From CAILHX01 sp964511385 (lineage in GTDB: Bacteria; Pseudomonadota; Gammaproteobacteria; Burkholderiales; Methylophilaceae), in assembly GCA_964511385.1 (NCBI GenBank), contig CAZEFE010000001.1:62001-126000 (forward strand): 64,000 nt of DNA, read 5' to 3'. Each line of letters opens with the position of its first letter. The stretch's first letter is position 1. The position numbers and the translations under genes are program-made. A model generated the notes under the pieces. It searched no databases. It was given only the letters and a program-made list of their open reading frames with translations, and had not been told where the DNA came from. Below are positions 1 to 9,700 of this stretch, piece by piece.

Positions 1-1070
1 CCTGTGCTTTTGGCAGGCCGCTGATGACGTCGCCTGTTCTTGGCGTGTCCGGGTAGTTGCGCGAAGCCATCACCACGCCCAGCGCAGTACGCCGGTCCCA
101 CTCGGCTTCCACCTTGTCCAGCGTACCGTTGACCGCATGTTCCATCAGCACCACCAGATCGCTCTTCAGCCGCATCATGATCGGCTGGGTTTCCGGGTCA
201 CCCATGCGGCAGTTGAATTCCAGCGTCTTGACGCTGCCATTCTTGCCGATCATCAGCCCGGCATACAGGAAGCCGGTGTAGCGGATGCCGTCCTTGGCCA
301 TGCCTTCGACGGTGGGGCGAATGATTTCGCGCAGCACCTTGGCGTGGATCGTCGGTGTTACCACCGGCGCGGGAGAATAAGCGCCCATGCCGCCGGTATT
401 CGGCCCCTGGTCGCCGTCCTGCAGGCGCTTGTGGTCCTGGCTGGAAGCCAGCGCCAGCACGTGCTCGCCGTCCACCAGAACGATAAAGCTGGCTTCCTCG
501 CCTTCCAGGAATTCCTCGATCACCACGCGCGCGCCGGCATCGCCCAGTTTGTTGTCGGAGAGCATGGCATCAATGGCGGCATGCGCTTCGTCTTCGCTCA
601 TGGCAACCACCACGCCCTTGCCTGCGGCCAGGCCATCGGCCTTGATGACAATGGGCGCGCCCTGCGCCCTGACGTAATCATGCGCCGCGGCAGCGTCGGA
701 GAATGTTGCATAGGCGGCGGTGGGAATGCCGTGGCGTGCCATGAACGCCTTGGCGAAATCCTTGGAGCTTTCCAGTTGCGCGGCGGCCTGGGTGGGGCCG
801 AAAATTTTCAGTCCGGCGGCGCGGAAGGCATCAACAATGCCCTGCGATAGCGGCGCTTCCGGCCCAACGATGGTGAGGCCGATTTTTTCGCGCTTGGCGA
901 ACTCCACCAGCACCGGAATCTTGGTGATGGGGATGTTTTTCATGTCCGCATCCAGCGCGGTGCCGGCGTTGCCGGGCGCTACCAGCACGCGGCTGACCTT
1001 GGGGCTTTGCGCCAGTTTCCATGCCAGGGCATGTTCGCGCCCGCCGTTGCCGATGACTAAAACTTTCATG
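1..1070 (-). CDS. purD: Phosphoribosylamine-glycine ligase PurD (partial, C-terminus beyond window)
   Basis: PurD joins phosphoribosylamine and glycine with ATP to give GAR, the second step of purine synthesis in the cytosol. Reading from the ATG at 1070, the protein opens with the Rossmann motif VIGNGGREHALAWKL and continues with GPEAPLSQGIVD and the ATP-grasp stretch IKADGLAAGKGVVV. A metal-site-like segment, EFNCRMGDPETQ, lies near residue 290. About 356 codons are present, so roughly the last 70 residues of a usual 420-430 residue enzyme lie outside. It sits 12 nt downstream of purH on the same strand, so the two are almost certainly co-transcribed. Identification rests on family motifs and is secure. 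Confidence 0.96.
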
Positions 1071-1082
1071 CGTGCTCCTGAG

Positions 1083-2669
1083 TTAGTGGCGGAAGTGGCG
1101 AACGCCCGTCAGCACCATGGCCAGGCCATGTTCGTTGGCGGCGGCAATCACTTCCTCGTCGCGCATGCTGCCACCCGGCTGGATCACGCAGGAGGCGCCG
1201 GCCTCGGCCAACACGTCCACGCCGTCGCGGAATGGGAAGAAGGCATCGGACGCCACCACCGAATTTTTCAGCGACAGCCCGGCATTCTGCGCCTTGATCG
1301 CGGCGATGCGGGTACTGTCCACACGGCTCATCTGGCCGGCGCCGACGCCCAGCGTCATGCTGCCGCCGCAGAACACGATGGCGTTACTTTTCACATATTT
1401 CGCCACGCGCCAGGCAAACAGCAGGTCCTGCAACTGCTCCGGGGTCGGCTGCTTCTGGGTGACCACTTTCAGGACGCCCAAGCTGATTTCGTGGTTGTCC
1501 GCGGTCTGGATCAGCAGGCCGGAGCCTACACGCTTGCTGTCGTGCAGGTTGCGGCCGTTTTCCCAGGCGGTTTTGCCGCCGGGCGGCAGGGCGATTTTCA
1601 GCACGCGCACATTGGCTTTGGCCTTGAACACGGCGAGGGCCTCGGCGGTGAAATCCGGGGCGATCAGCACCTCCACGAACTGCTTGGCGATGGCTTCAGC
1701 CGCTGCGCCATCCACGGTCTGGTTGAAGGCGATGATGCCGCCGAATGCCGAGGTGGGGTCGGTCTGGAACGCCTTGCTGTAGGCTTCCAGCGCGGTAGCG
1801 CCCAGCGCCACGCCGCACGGATTGGCGTGCTTGACGATGACGCAGGCGCCGCTATCGAACGACTTGACGCATTCCCATGCCGCGTCGGCATCGGCGATGT
1901 TGTTGTAGGACAGTTCCTTGCCCTGCAACTGCTCTGCGGTGACCAGCGAGCCGGGGGCCGGATACAGGTCGCGGTAGAACGCGGCCTGCTGGTGCGGGTT
2001 TTCGCCGTAGCGCAGATCCTGCACCTTGACGAAATGGCCGTTGACCTGGCCGGCGAACGGGTTGCGTGTGCCGTCCGGGTTGAACGACGACAGGTAGTCG
2101 CTGATGGCGCCATCGTAATTGCTGATGCGGTTGAACGCGGCGACTGACAAGGCAAAGCGGGTGGCCTTGCTGACCGCGCCGCCGGAACTCTTCATTTCGG
2201 CGACGATGCCGGCATATTGCCCGGCGTCGGTGACCACGGCCACGTCCTGCCAGTTTTTTGCGGCGGAACGCACCATGGCCGGGCCGCCGATATCGATGTT
2301 CTCGATCGCTTCCTCCAGCGTGCAGCCCGCTTTGGCAACGGTGGCCTCGAACGGGTACAGGTTCACCACCACCATGTCGATGTTGGGGATGCCGGCCTGT
2401 TTCATGGCATCCACGTGTTCCGGCAGGTCGCGGCGGCCGAGAATGCCGCCATGCACCTTGGGATGCAGCGTCTTGACACGCCCGTCCAGCATTTCCGGGA
2501 AGCCGGTGTAGTCGCTGACCTCGATCACCGGGATGTTGTTGTCGCGGAACAGTTTGGCGGTGCCGCCGGTGGACAGGATTTCAACGCCGAAACCATTCAG
2601 TTGCTGTGCGAATTCGAGAATGCCTTGTTTGTCGGAAACGCTGATCAGCGCTCGTTTGATAGTTGCCAT
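1083..2669 (-). CDS. purH: Bifunctional AICAR transformylase / IMP cyclohydrolase PurH
   Basis: PurH performs the last two steps of IMP synthesis: formyl transfer to AICAR, then ring closure. The 528-residue product has the usual full length. The N-terminal MGS-like cyclohydrolase domain carries SVSDKQGI, STGGTAKLF and GRVKTLHPKVHGG. The transformylase domain carries the catalytic Lys-His in VKHANPCGVALG (about residue 280), then SAFGGIIAFN and KSNAIVF. It lies between fis (24 nt upstream) and purD on one strand. The dusB-fis-purH order is the common betaproteobacterial arrangement, so transcription probably begins upstream of dusB. Confidence 0.97.
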   Translation of the reverse strand: MATIKRALISVSDKQGILEFAQQLNGFGVEILSTGGTAKLFRDNNIPVIEVSDYTGFPEMLDGRVKTLHPKVHGGILGRRDLPEHVDAMKQAGIPNIDMVVVNLYPFEATVAKAGCTLEEAIENIDIGGPAMVRSAAKNWQDVAVVTDAGQYAGIVAEMKSSGGAVSKATRFALSVAAFNRISNYDGAISDYLSSFNPDGTRNPFAGQVNGHFVKVQDLRYGENPHQQAAFYRDLYPAPGSLVTAEQLQGKELSYNNIADADAAWECVKSFDSGACVIVKHANPCGVALGATALEAYSKAFQTDPTSAFGGIIAFNQTVDGAAAEAIAKQFVEVLIAPDFTAEALAVFKAKANVRVLKIALPPGGKTAWENGRNLHDSKRVGSGLLIQTADNHEISLGVLKVVTQKQPTPEQLQDLLFAWRVAKYVKSNAIVFCGGSMTLGVGAGQMSRVDSTRIAAIKAQNAGLSLKNSVVASDAFFPFRDGVDVLAEAGASCVIQPGGSMRDEEVIAAANEHGLAMVLTGVRHFRH

Positions 2670-2693
2670 GGGATAAAAACCAAAAAGGAAGGG

Positions 2694-2930
2694 TTATTGA
2701 ATATTGTGTTGCTGGAGCTTCTTGCGCAGGGTGTTGCGGTTGAGGCCGAGAATGTCCGCCGCCTTGCTCTGGTTGCCTTTGGCGTACTGCATCACGCTTT
2801 CCAGCAAGGGCTTTTCCACGCAGTGCAGCACCATGTCGTACACACCTTGGGCCGATTCGCCGTCCAGGTCCTTGAAATAGCTTTCCAGCGATTTGCGGAT
2901 GCAGGTTGAAACTTCACTTTCCTTGATCAT
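2694..2930 (-). CDS. fis: Nucleoid-associated DNA-binding protein Fis
   Basis: Fis is a small homodimeric DNA-bending protein that organises the nucleoid and activates rRNA/tRNA promoters. The 78-residue product keeps the C-terminal helix-turn-helix: the segment around residues 48-76 reads AKGNQSKAADILGLNRNTL followed by RKKLQQHNI, the Fis/NtrC-type recognition helix. It is shorter than the 98-residue E. coli protein, as is normal in betaproteobacteria. Its ATG (2930-2928) overlaps the dusB stop codon in an ATGA, showing translational coupling to dusB as in enterobacteria. Confidence 0.95.
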   Translation of the reverse strand: MIKESEVSTCIRKSLESYFKDLDGESAQGVYDMVLHCVEKPLLESVMQYAKGNQSKAADILGLNRNTLRKKLQQHNIQ

Positions 2931-3964
2931 GCTGCGAGCGCCTCTTCCTGGGTTGCTTCACTGTAGTCCGCTTCGTCGTATTGCAGGTACTCGCCCTGGT
3001 GCGACAATTGGCCAAAAAATTCATTCACGAAAGCCATCTGTTCTTGAACGGTTTGCAACTGGTTCATGGCGTGGCGGAAATGCGCCGAGCCGACCAGGCC
3101 CTTGGTGTACCAGGAGATGTGCTTGCGCGCCACCCGCACCCCGGTCAGTTCGCCGTAGAAGGCATACAGGTCGGCCAGATGCTCCAGCAGTATCTGGTGG
3201 ATTTCGCTGACTTGCGGCGGCGGCAGGTGCGTGCCGGTGTTCAGATAGTGCTCGATTTCGCGGAAAATCCAGGGCCGGCCTTGCGCGGCACGGCCAATCA
3301 TCACGCCATCCGCCCCGGTGTGATCCAGCACGAACCTGGCTTTTTCCGGTGAGGTGATGTCGCCGTTGGCGATGAGGGGGATGCTGATGCGGGATTTCAC
3401 TTCGGCGATGGTGTCGTATTCGGCGTGGCCGGTGTACAGGCAGGCACGGGTCCGGCCATGGATGGTCAGCGCCTGGATACCGGACGCTTCCGCAATGCGG
3501 GCCACCGTCAGCACGTTTTTGTTCTGCTTGTCCCAGCCGGTGCGGGTTTTCAGGGTGACCGGCACATTGACCGCCTTGACCACCGCTTCCAGGATTTGTG
3601 CCACCAGCGGCTCGTCCTTCAGCAGCGCGGAACCCGCCATCACGTTGCAGACTTTCTTGGCCGGGCAACCCATGTTGATGTCGATGATCTGCGCGCCGTT
3701 ATCTACATTGTATTTGGCGGCCTCAGCCAGCATTTTGGGGTCGGCGCCGGCAATCTGCACTGACTTCGGCTCAACCTCGCCTTCGTGGTTGGCGCGGCGC
3801 AGGGTTTTTTCGCTGCCGTACAGCAACGAATTGGAAGTCACCATCTCGGAAACGGCCAACCCGGCGCCCATCTTTTTGCATAGCTGGCGGAACGGCCGAT
3901 CCGTCACGCCAGCCATGGGCGCGACGACAAGATTGTTCTTCAGCTGGTAAGGACCAATTTTCAC
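2927..3964 (-). CDS. dusB: tRNA-dihydrouridine synthase DusB
   Basis: DusB is an FMN enzyme that reduces uridine to dihydrouridine in the D-loop of tRNAs. The 345-residue product shows the TIM-barrel landmarks in order: APMAGVTDRPFRQLC near the start, NMGCPAKKVCNVMAGSALL with the catalytic cysteine at about residue 100, HGRTRACLYTG, IANGDI and DGVMIGRAAQGRPWIF in the FMN phosphate-binding region. It is the first gene of the dusB-fis-purH-purD unit and ends in an ATGA overlap with fis. The 124 nt between it and ypjD probably hold the operon promoter. Confidence 0.96.
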   Translation of the reverse strand: MKIGPYQLKNNLVVAPMAGVTDRPFRQLCKKMGAGLAVSEMVTSNSLLYGSEKTLRRANHEGEVEPKSVQIAGADPKMLAEAAKYNVDNGAQIIDINMGCPAKKVCNVMAGSALLKDEPLVAQILEAVVKAVNVPVTLKTRTGWDKQNKNVLTVARIAEASGIQALTIHGRTRACLYTGHAEYDTIAEVKSRISIPLIANGDITSPEKARFVLDHTGADGVMIGRAAQGRPWIFREIEHYLNTGTHLPPPQVSEIHQILLEHLADLYAFYGELTGVRVARKHISWYTKGLVGSAHFRHAMNQLQTVQEQMAFVNEFFGQLSHQGEYLQYDEADYSEATQEEALAA

Positions 3965-4088
3965 GGGCGGTTTCTTTAAGCAATCAATGCAGGAAAGCTG
4001 CCCATTTTATATGCAAAACGTTCTCGGGGAAAACCTGAATTTCCGGCTGCGGTTTTCCTGAGCGCGGGTTCCCCACAAAACTTCCGGA

Positions 4089-4892
4089 CTAGCGCCCGAG
4101 CAGAATCTCCAGCACAAACTTGCTCCCCACGTAAGCCAGCAACAGCACGCCAAAGCCGGACAACGTCCAGCGCACCGCGGTGCGGCCGCGCCAGCCGTAA
4201 AAATAGCGGCCGGCCAGCAGGGCGGCAAAAATGCCCCAGGAGATAATGGTGAAAATGGTCTTGTGGTTGAATTGCAGTGCCTGGTGGAACAGCTGCTCGG
4301 TAAAGGCGATGCCGGTGACCAGGGTAACGGTCAGCAGGCCGAAACCGAGGGCGATGATCCGGAACAGCAGTTTTTCCATGCTGATCAGCGGCGGGAATTC
4401 GGGCAGCCGGATCAGGCTGTGCTTGCGATGCAGCGCGCGCTCGGCCACTGCCATCAGCACCGCATGCAGCGCGGCGAAGGTGAGCAGTGCGTAGGCGATG
4501 AAGGCGATGGACAGATGCAGTTTGAACAGCGGCTGGTCGGCGTAAGGCAGCAGGTGGTTTTCCGGCCACCATATTTGCAGCAGTACACCCAAAGCCGCCG
4601 GTGGCAGCGCAAATGCCTGCAGGCTGTGGATGTTGTGGCGCAGGCTGGTCAGCCAGTAAATCAGCGTGGTGAGCCAGAAGATCGCCGAAACGGCATTGGT
4701 CAGCCCCAGGTTAAGCCCGCCGCCAACCGAGAGCGACAGGTAAAGCAGCAGGCCGTGCAGCGCGAGTGCAACCGGCAGGGCAATGCTGATCCACAATGCG
4801 GGCGCGCCGGGCGTGGCGGTGCCGCGCCAGTAGCGGAAGGCGATGGCGAGGTAGATCAGGGCGACCAGCAAATGCAGCAATGTTCCGGGCAT
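4089..4892 (-). CDS. ypjD: CcsA-family inner-membrane protein YpjD
   Basis: This is a 267-residue multi-spanning membrane protein of the cytochrome c assembly (CcsA/CcmC-like) superfamily. About eight hydrophobic segments are visible. The C-terminal block with TIISWGIFAALLAGRYF, YGWRGRTAVRWTLSGFG and SKFVLEILLGR is characteristic of the YpjD/CorE branch rather than true CcsA. Its position divergent from ffh is the standard proteobacterial context. The family has been linked to divalent cation export; a role in cytochrome biogenesis is not shown by the sequence. The start at 4892 leaves 88 nt to ffh for divergent promoters. Confidence 0.85.
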   Translation of the reverse strand: MPGTLLHLLVALIYLAIAFRYWRGTATPGAPALWISIALPVALALHGLLLYLSLSVGGGLNLGLTNAVSAIFWLTTLIYWLTSLRHNIHSLQAFALPPAALGVLLQIWWPENHLLPYADQPLFKLHLSIAFIAYALLTFAALHAVLMAVAERALHRKHSLIRLPEFPPLISMEKLLFRIIALGFGLLTVTLVTGIAFTEQLFHQALQFNHKTIFTIISWGIFAALLAGRYFYGWRGRTAVRWTLSGFGVLLLAYVGSKFVLEILLGR

Positions 4893-4980
4893 GTTTTTGG
4901 AGTAAAATTGTCAACGCTTGAATATAGCACGACTAGCCTGTTCATCCGCCAAGACCTTATCCTAAACCAAGAGCTTACCC

Positions 4981-6333
4981 ATGTTTGAGAACCTTTCCGG
5001 CCGCCTGCAACAGGTGGTGAAAACCCTGCGTGGCCAGGCGCGCCTGACTGAAGACAATATCCAGGAATCCTTGCGCGAAGTACGCATGGCCTTGCTGGAA
5101 GCCGACGTTGCGCTGCCGGTGGTGCGCGACTTCATCGCCCACGTCAAGGAGCGCGCCATTGGCCGCGAGGTGTTGCAGAGCCTGAACCCCGGCCAGATGC
5201 TGGTGCAGGTGGTGCACGAGGAACTGACGCGCCTGATGGGCGAGAAAAACGTCGGGCTTAATCTTGCCACCGTACCGCCGGCGGTGATCCTGATGGCGGG
5301 CTTGCAGGGCTCCGGTAAAACCACCAGCAGCGCCAAGTTGGCGCGCTTGCTGAAGGAGCAGAAAAAGAAAGTGCTGCTGGTCAGCGCCGACGTGTACCGC
5401 CCGGCAGCAATCGAGCAACTGCGCACCCTGGCGGCACAACTGGAAACGGACTTTTTTGCCTCGGACGCCAGCCAGCGGCCGCTGGATATTGTCACCGCGG
5501 CTCTCGATTATGCCCGCCGCCACTACCATGACGTGCTGATTGTCGACACCGCCGGGCGCCTGGCCATTGATGAAGCCATGATGGCGGAAATCAGCCAGTT
5601 GCACGGCTTCCTCAAGCCGATTGAAACCCTGTTCGTGGTGGATGCCATGCAGGGGCAGGACGCGGTGAACACGGCAAAGGCGTTCTCCGAAACCCTGCCG
5701 CTGACCGGCGTGATCCTCACCAAACTCGACGGTGACGCACGCGGCGGCGCTGCGCTGTCGGTGCGCCACATCACCGGCCAGCCGATCAAGTTTGTCGGCG
5801 TCAGCGAAAAAGTCGACGGCCTGGAGCCGTTCCACCCGGAACGCATGGCCTCGCGCGTGCTGGGCATGGGCGATGTGCTCAGCCTGATCGAACAGGCGCA
5901 GAAGAATGTTGACCTGGAAGAAACCAAAAAACTAGCGGACAAGGTTAAGTCCGGCAAGAGCTTTGACCTCAACGACTTCAAGGCGCAAATGCAGCAGATG
6001 CGTAACATGGGCGGTGTCGGCGCGCTGATGGACAAGCTCCCCGCGCAAATGTCGCAAATGGCGGGCAAGGTGGACCCTGCCGCCGGCGACAAGGCCATGC
6101 GCCGCATCGAAGGCATCATCAACGCCATGACCCCGCTGGAGCGCAGCAAACCCGAACTCATCAAAGCCTCGCGCAAGCGCCGCATCGCCACTGGCTCCGG
6201 GGTGCAGGTGCAGGAAGTGAACCGCCTGCTCAACCAGTTCGAGGAAATGCAGAAGATGATGAAAATGATTTCCAAGGGCGGCATCGGCAAGATGATGCGC
6301 GCCATGGGTGGCCGTTTCCCCGGCATGCGCTAA
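4981..6333 (+). CDS. ffh: Signal recognition particle GTPase Ffh
   Basis: Ffh binds 4.5S RNA and signal sequences of nascent membrane proteins and delivers ribosomes to FtsY. The 450-residue protein has the N domain, the G domain with P-loop GLQGSGKTTSSAKL (about residue 105) and VDTAGRLAIDE and LTKLDGDARGG as later GTPase motifs. A methionine-rich M domain follows from about residue 325 (MQQMRNMGG, QKMMKMI). Length and motif order are canonical. It is followed by a near-perfect hairpin and tRNA-Lys. Confidence 0.97.
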   Translation: MFENLSGRLQQVVKTLRGQARLTEDNIQESLREVRMALLEADVALPVVRDFIAHVKERAIGREVLQSLNPGQMLVQVVHEELTRLMGEKNVGLNLATVPPAVILMAGLQGSGKTTSSAKLARLLKEQKKKVLLVSADVYRPAAIEQLRTLAAQLETDFFASDASQRPLDIVTAALDYARRHYHDVLIVDTAGRLAIDEAMMAEISQLHGFLKPIETLFVVDAMQGQDAVNTAKAFSETLPLTGVILTKLDGDARGGAALSVRHITGQPIKFVGVSEKVDGLEPFHPERMASRVLGMGDVLSLIEQAQKNVDLEETKKLADKVKSGKSFDLNDFKAQMQQMRNMGGVGALMDKLPAQMSQMAGKVDPAAGDKAMRRIEGIINAMTPLERSKPELIKASRKRRIATGSGVQVQEVNRLLNQFEEMQKMMKMISKGGIGKMMRAMGGRFPGMR

Positions 6334-6344
6334 GGCGTTGGCGC

Positions 6345-6374
6345 AATTTAAGCCGCGTTGCCGTGGCTTAAATT
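6345..6374 (+). terminator. Hairpin after ffh (possible terminator without a U-tract)
   Basis: A 13-bp stem (6345-6357 with 6362-6374, one G-T wobble) closes a TTGC loop 11 nt after the ffh stop. No T-run follows, so it may stabilise the ffh 3' end rather than terminate on its own. Its right arm abuts the -35 hexamer of the tRNA-Lys promoter. Confidence 0.45.
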
Positions 6375-6402
6375 GACAAGTGCCACCACTTTCCGGGATA
6401 AT
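6373..6402 (+). promoter_or_regulatory. Sigma70-type promoter of tRNA-Lys
   Basis: A perfect -35 TTGACA (6373-6378) is followed by an 18-nt spacer and the -10 hexamer GATAAT (6397-6402). The GC-rich segment CGCGCCTC just downstream resembles the discriminator of stringently controlled stable-RNA promoters. Predicted transcription starts a few bases before the tRNA 5' end at 6416. Confidence 0.7.
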
Positions 6403-6415
6403 CGCGCCTCTTTTC

Positions 6416-6490
6416 GGGACGGTAGCTCAGTGGTAGAGCAGCGGACTTTTAATCCGTTGGCCGTGGGTTCGACCCCCACCCGTCCCACCA
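6416..6490 (+). tRNA. tRNA-Lys (anticodon UUU), CCA encoded
   Basis: The cloverleaf folds fully. The acceptor stem is GGGACGG with CCGTCCC, the D arm starts GCTC at 6425, and the anticodon stem GCGGA/TCCGT (one G-T) encloses loop CTTTTAA with anticodon TTT at 6448-6450. The T arm is GTGGG-TTCGACC-CCCAC, followed by discriminator A and encoded CCA. It lies at the left edge of the SIR2 segment, but its 3' end is not duplicated at the right edge. Confidence 0.97.
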
Positions 6491-6515
6491 GTCATCTCAA
6501 AGGGCTGGCGTCCAG

Positions 6516-6556
6516 TGTCCCCGGAATCATAACTGTGCCGTTTCGGAACGGTTATG
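6516..6556 (+). repeat. Left copy of a 41-nt direct repeat flanking the SIR2 segment
   Basis: These 41 nt match 11041-11081 with only two mismatches. The repeat contains a hairpin core CCGTT-TCGG-AACGG (6538-6551) and, in this copy, matching ends CATAAC (6528-6533) and GTTATG (6551-6556). It begins 25 nt after the tRNA-Lys gene. The copies are in the same orientation and enclose 4.5 kb of AT-richer DNA, as expected for attachment sites or element ends, though no recombinase gene is present between them. Confidence 0.85.
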
Positions 6557-6780
6557 TCTCCGGTACATACTGGTCAAAGAAACATTCCTTCCGTTGCACC
6601 ACTCCAACTTGTCAGCTACTCGGCCAAAGCGGAAATCCTCAATCTCAAAATGATGAGACTGCTTCAATATGCGAAACGGACATAAAAATTTGCACAAGAT
6701 TCAGCCCATTTTCACACTGCATTCAACTCAAAGAATCATGTTTTCCATATTTCAGGAGCTGTCTAATATCTCCTTTGGCA

Positions 6781-9700
6781 TCACGCCCTACCACAGCGTT
6801 CCCAAGCATTTCTAATTTCGGAAAACTCACTATCAGTCAGACATGCCTCTCGCCACTGTTCAACGATTTCTGGGACTGACAAGTTCCGCGAGTTGTAATA
6901 GGAACAAAGCGCTGCTGCCAGAATTGATGAGATGCGCCGGACTTCCAGCTTCTCATCAAAGTTTAATTCAGAGTTGTCGCTGTCGTATGCTGTCTCTGCA
7001 AGCAGCTTATCAAGCCGCAATTTGGAAGCTACCTCTAGGCTGTGGGAGAAACTGGTTGGCGAATTTTTCAGAATGCGAACGATGATCCACAGCGCCGAGC
7101 TTATGGAATGTGTTGGGTGCCACGTGAGGTATTGACCAAGCATTGATGCCGGATCAGGTCCCACGGAACTCGCATTAGCATCGTTGCCATCGAGAATAAT
7201 TTTGGCGATTGCCCTGAGCCCATCTCGTTGGATGTTATCCTGATCCGAAATCAATGCTTCATTGATTCGGCTATAAACGTCAGCCTTCTGGTCGGGGTAT
7301 ATGTGAAGACACGCCGCTTCAGCTGCAAGGCCGGGCAATCCGTACTCCCGAACTTCCTTAAGAAGTCGACTGAGGGATGTTTTAATTTCGTCAGGTGAAT
7401 CTGTGTTTAGCTTGGGGCCTACGACCTCTGTGAGCAGTTTGATCATGCCGGCAAATCTTGCTCGAAACTCCTCTGGTATTGATGAGAAACCAGCAGGCGC
7501 ATTTTCTTTTTCACTCAGTCTATCTTTGTCGGCGTCCCACCATTCGAGCAGGCGCTGTAGAAGTTCTGCTGCATCATCCGATGTCCAGATGCTTTTACCA
7601 TTGCTGTTTGCCCCAATAATCTCGTGCACGATGGGGACATTTCCCCCCGTTATGCTGACACCATTGTCTTGCTTGTTTCTTTGAATCGGGAAAGGCGTGG
7701 ACTTGACATAGTTTTTGAAAAGCAGTGCAGGGTCAACGTTCTTGGGATGGGAAAATCCAAGAAACGCAAATTTGTAGAAATCGGTGCCGTCCGGCAGGTC
7801 GTAATGGTCAGTTACACGCCAGATGGCCTCGGCGAGGTGCTTGCTCTGGATGTCGTCAAGCATCTGTAAATTGTGCAGTGTTACCAGAGATGTTATTGCC
7901 CAACGTCGACGATCTGGGTTATCCATCGCTGCCTGTTGCAGCAAATCGTCAACCACTCCGGGCTGCATTTCCAAGGCTGGTGCACATTCAGGCTTTTGGT
8001 TGAGTTCGAGTAGCAGGAAGGGGTTCAGGAACTCATCTTTGACGAGTAGACTCAAATTCTCGGGGAAAGGAATTTTCAGCAAGTCCGGAACCAGACTGTA
8101 TTGCTCCACTTCAGACATAGAGCTTATGAGCCGCTGGGTCAGGTTTTTCACATTTCGGTAATTCGTTTTGTCAGGCGAACCATAGATTCCAGTAACAAAG
8201 TCAAGGACGCGGCGCTTCGTTTCTCCTGCACATTTGCAGCAAAGCCTTGATATGACTTCAGGCAGCAACTGGGCGAGACGCACAGCGTAACTGTCATTTC
8301 GGAAAGCATCGCTCGCGTGAATATCATCCCGGCATTTATTAAGCACATCCAGGTGGTTTTGAATGAGTTGATCGGCCTCATTGGCAGTGAATCTGTAAAC
8401 GGACTCGCGGCTGAACAGGCTATCAACAGCCTTCGCATCTCCCAGCCTAGCAAGTGTGGCAATAGCCCAAAATGAAGAATATCGCGAAACGCGTTGCAGG
8501 CTTGCCAACGCGGTTCTTGTCGCCATCGTGTAGCTGCCGACACGATATGGCAAGCCGACCTCTTCACAAAAACGAAGAAATGAATAGGCGCTGATCACCT
8601 CCAAATCAAGACCGTGAAAATGGTGTGTCTTTGAGACTCTGCCTATATCAAATTCATGTTTCTCTGTGAAAGTTTTTCGCTGAGCAGATGGCCTATCCAG
8701 CGTTAACTCATACAACTTTAGTTCGTTCCACGGATCACACCGGAAGGCTTTGAGTTCATCCCAGCGGGTATTTTGCTGCTGTAATTCATTTTTGCGCTGA
8801 TTATTACGAATAGCCCTGAGACGCTGATTCCATTCAGCGCTTCCGCTATTCTGGCGGTTGCCATACAGGTCATTCCAAGCTTCATCAAAACTGTTGAATT
8901 TTTCTGGCGGTTTGAATGTGCTATTCGCATGGCGTTCTGATTCTGGACTTTTCTTACCTAGTTTCCACTCGTTAGCCAGATCATTTTTTATTAGCTGCTC
9001 CTCTTCAGAGGTCGCAGTTTTATCCAAAATCCAATCGCTAGCGTCCCTGACATAACGAAAAAGAAGCATTTGATACGATTCATTGGAAACCGACAGGTAG
9101 CCTGATGAAGCATGTTCGTCGTTACTCTTTTTGCGGGTCTCGACCAGCGCCAAGCGAATTTGCTCATCTATATCATTTAATTGGCCAATTTCAGCAAACG
9201 CAGTTGCTCGTTTGGTCATCCAATAGGGCTGTGTTTCATTGGGCCGCCAGTTTTCAAGCCGCTGCTTGGCGTTGGGCAAATCCAAGGTAAAAAGGCTGAA
9301 GAGAAAGCCTTCATAATTCAGGAATTCCTTTTGTTCCGCCGAAAGATGGTCGGAAATAGTCTTGAGCCGGATTTCTGCTTCCTTCCATTTTTCGAGACGC
9401 CCCTCCTCGCGATAGAAGCGTAGCATCGCCAGCGCGATAGCCAGCCACGCCTGCCTGAAGTCATTCCATGGCAGATCTTGAAATGTATCGTCCCCAAGGT
9501 CGATCTGACACTTCGCGGGAAAATTCTCATTTTTAAATGGGCAGTACTTTTCGAGGATTTTTTCGCAGAACTCTGCGATGTTGTCAAAAATCGGCTGCAA
9601 ACATCTTTCAAGCCGCCAGATCAGCTCGAAAGCGTATTGAATATCCAACCCAAGGTGAGAGTTTTCAGTGTCAGGAAGGTAGTTGAGCCAAGCATTCGTA

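Noticed and set aside
720..2147. 475-codon plus-strand ORF opposite purD/purH
   Set aside because: His/Gly/Ala-rich antisense shadow; both purine genes are intact on the other strand.
6416..6490. tRNA-Lys 3' end as classical attachment site of the SIR2 segment
   Set aside because: No copy of the tRNA 3' end is present near 11081; only the separate 41-nt repeat recurs.
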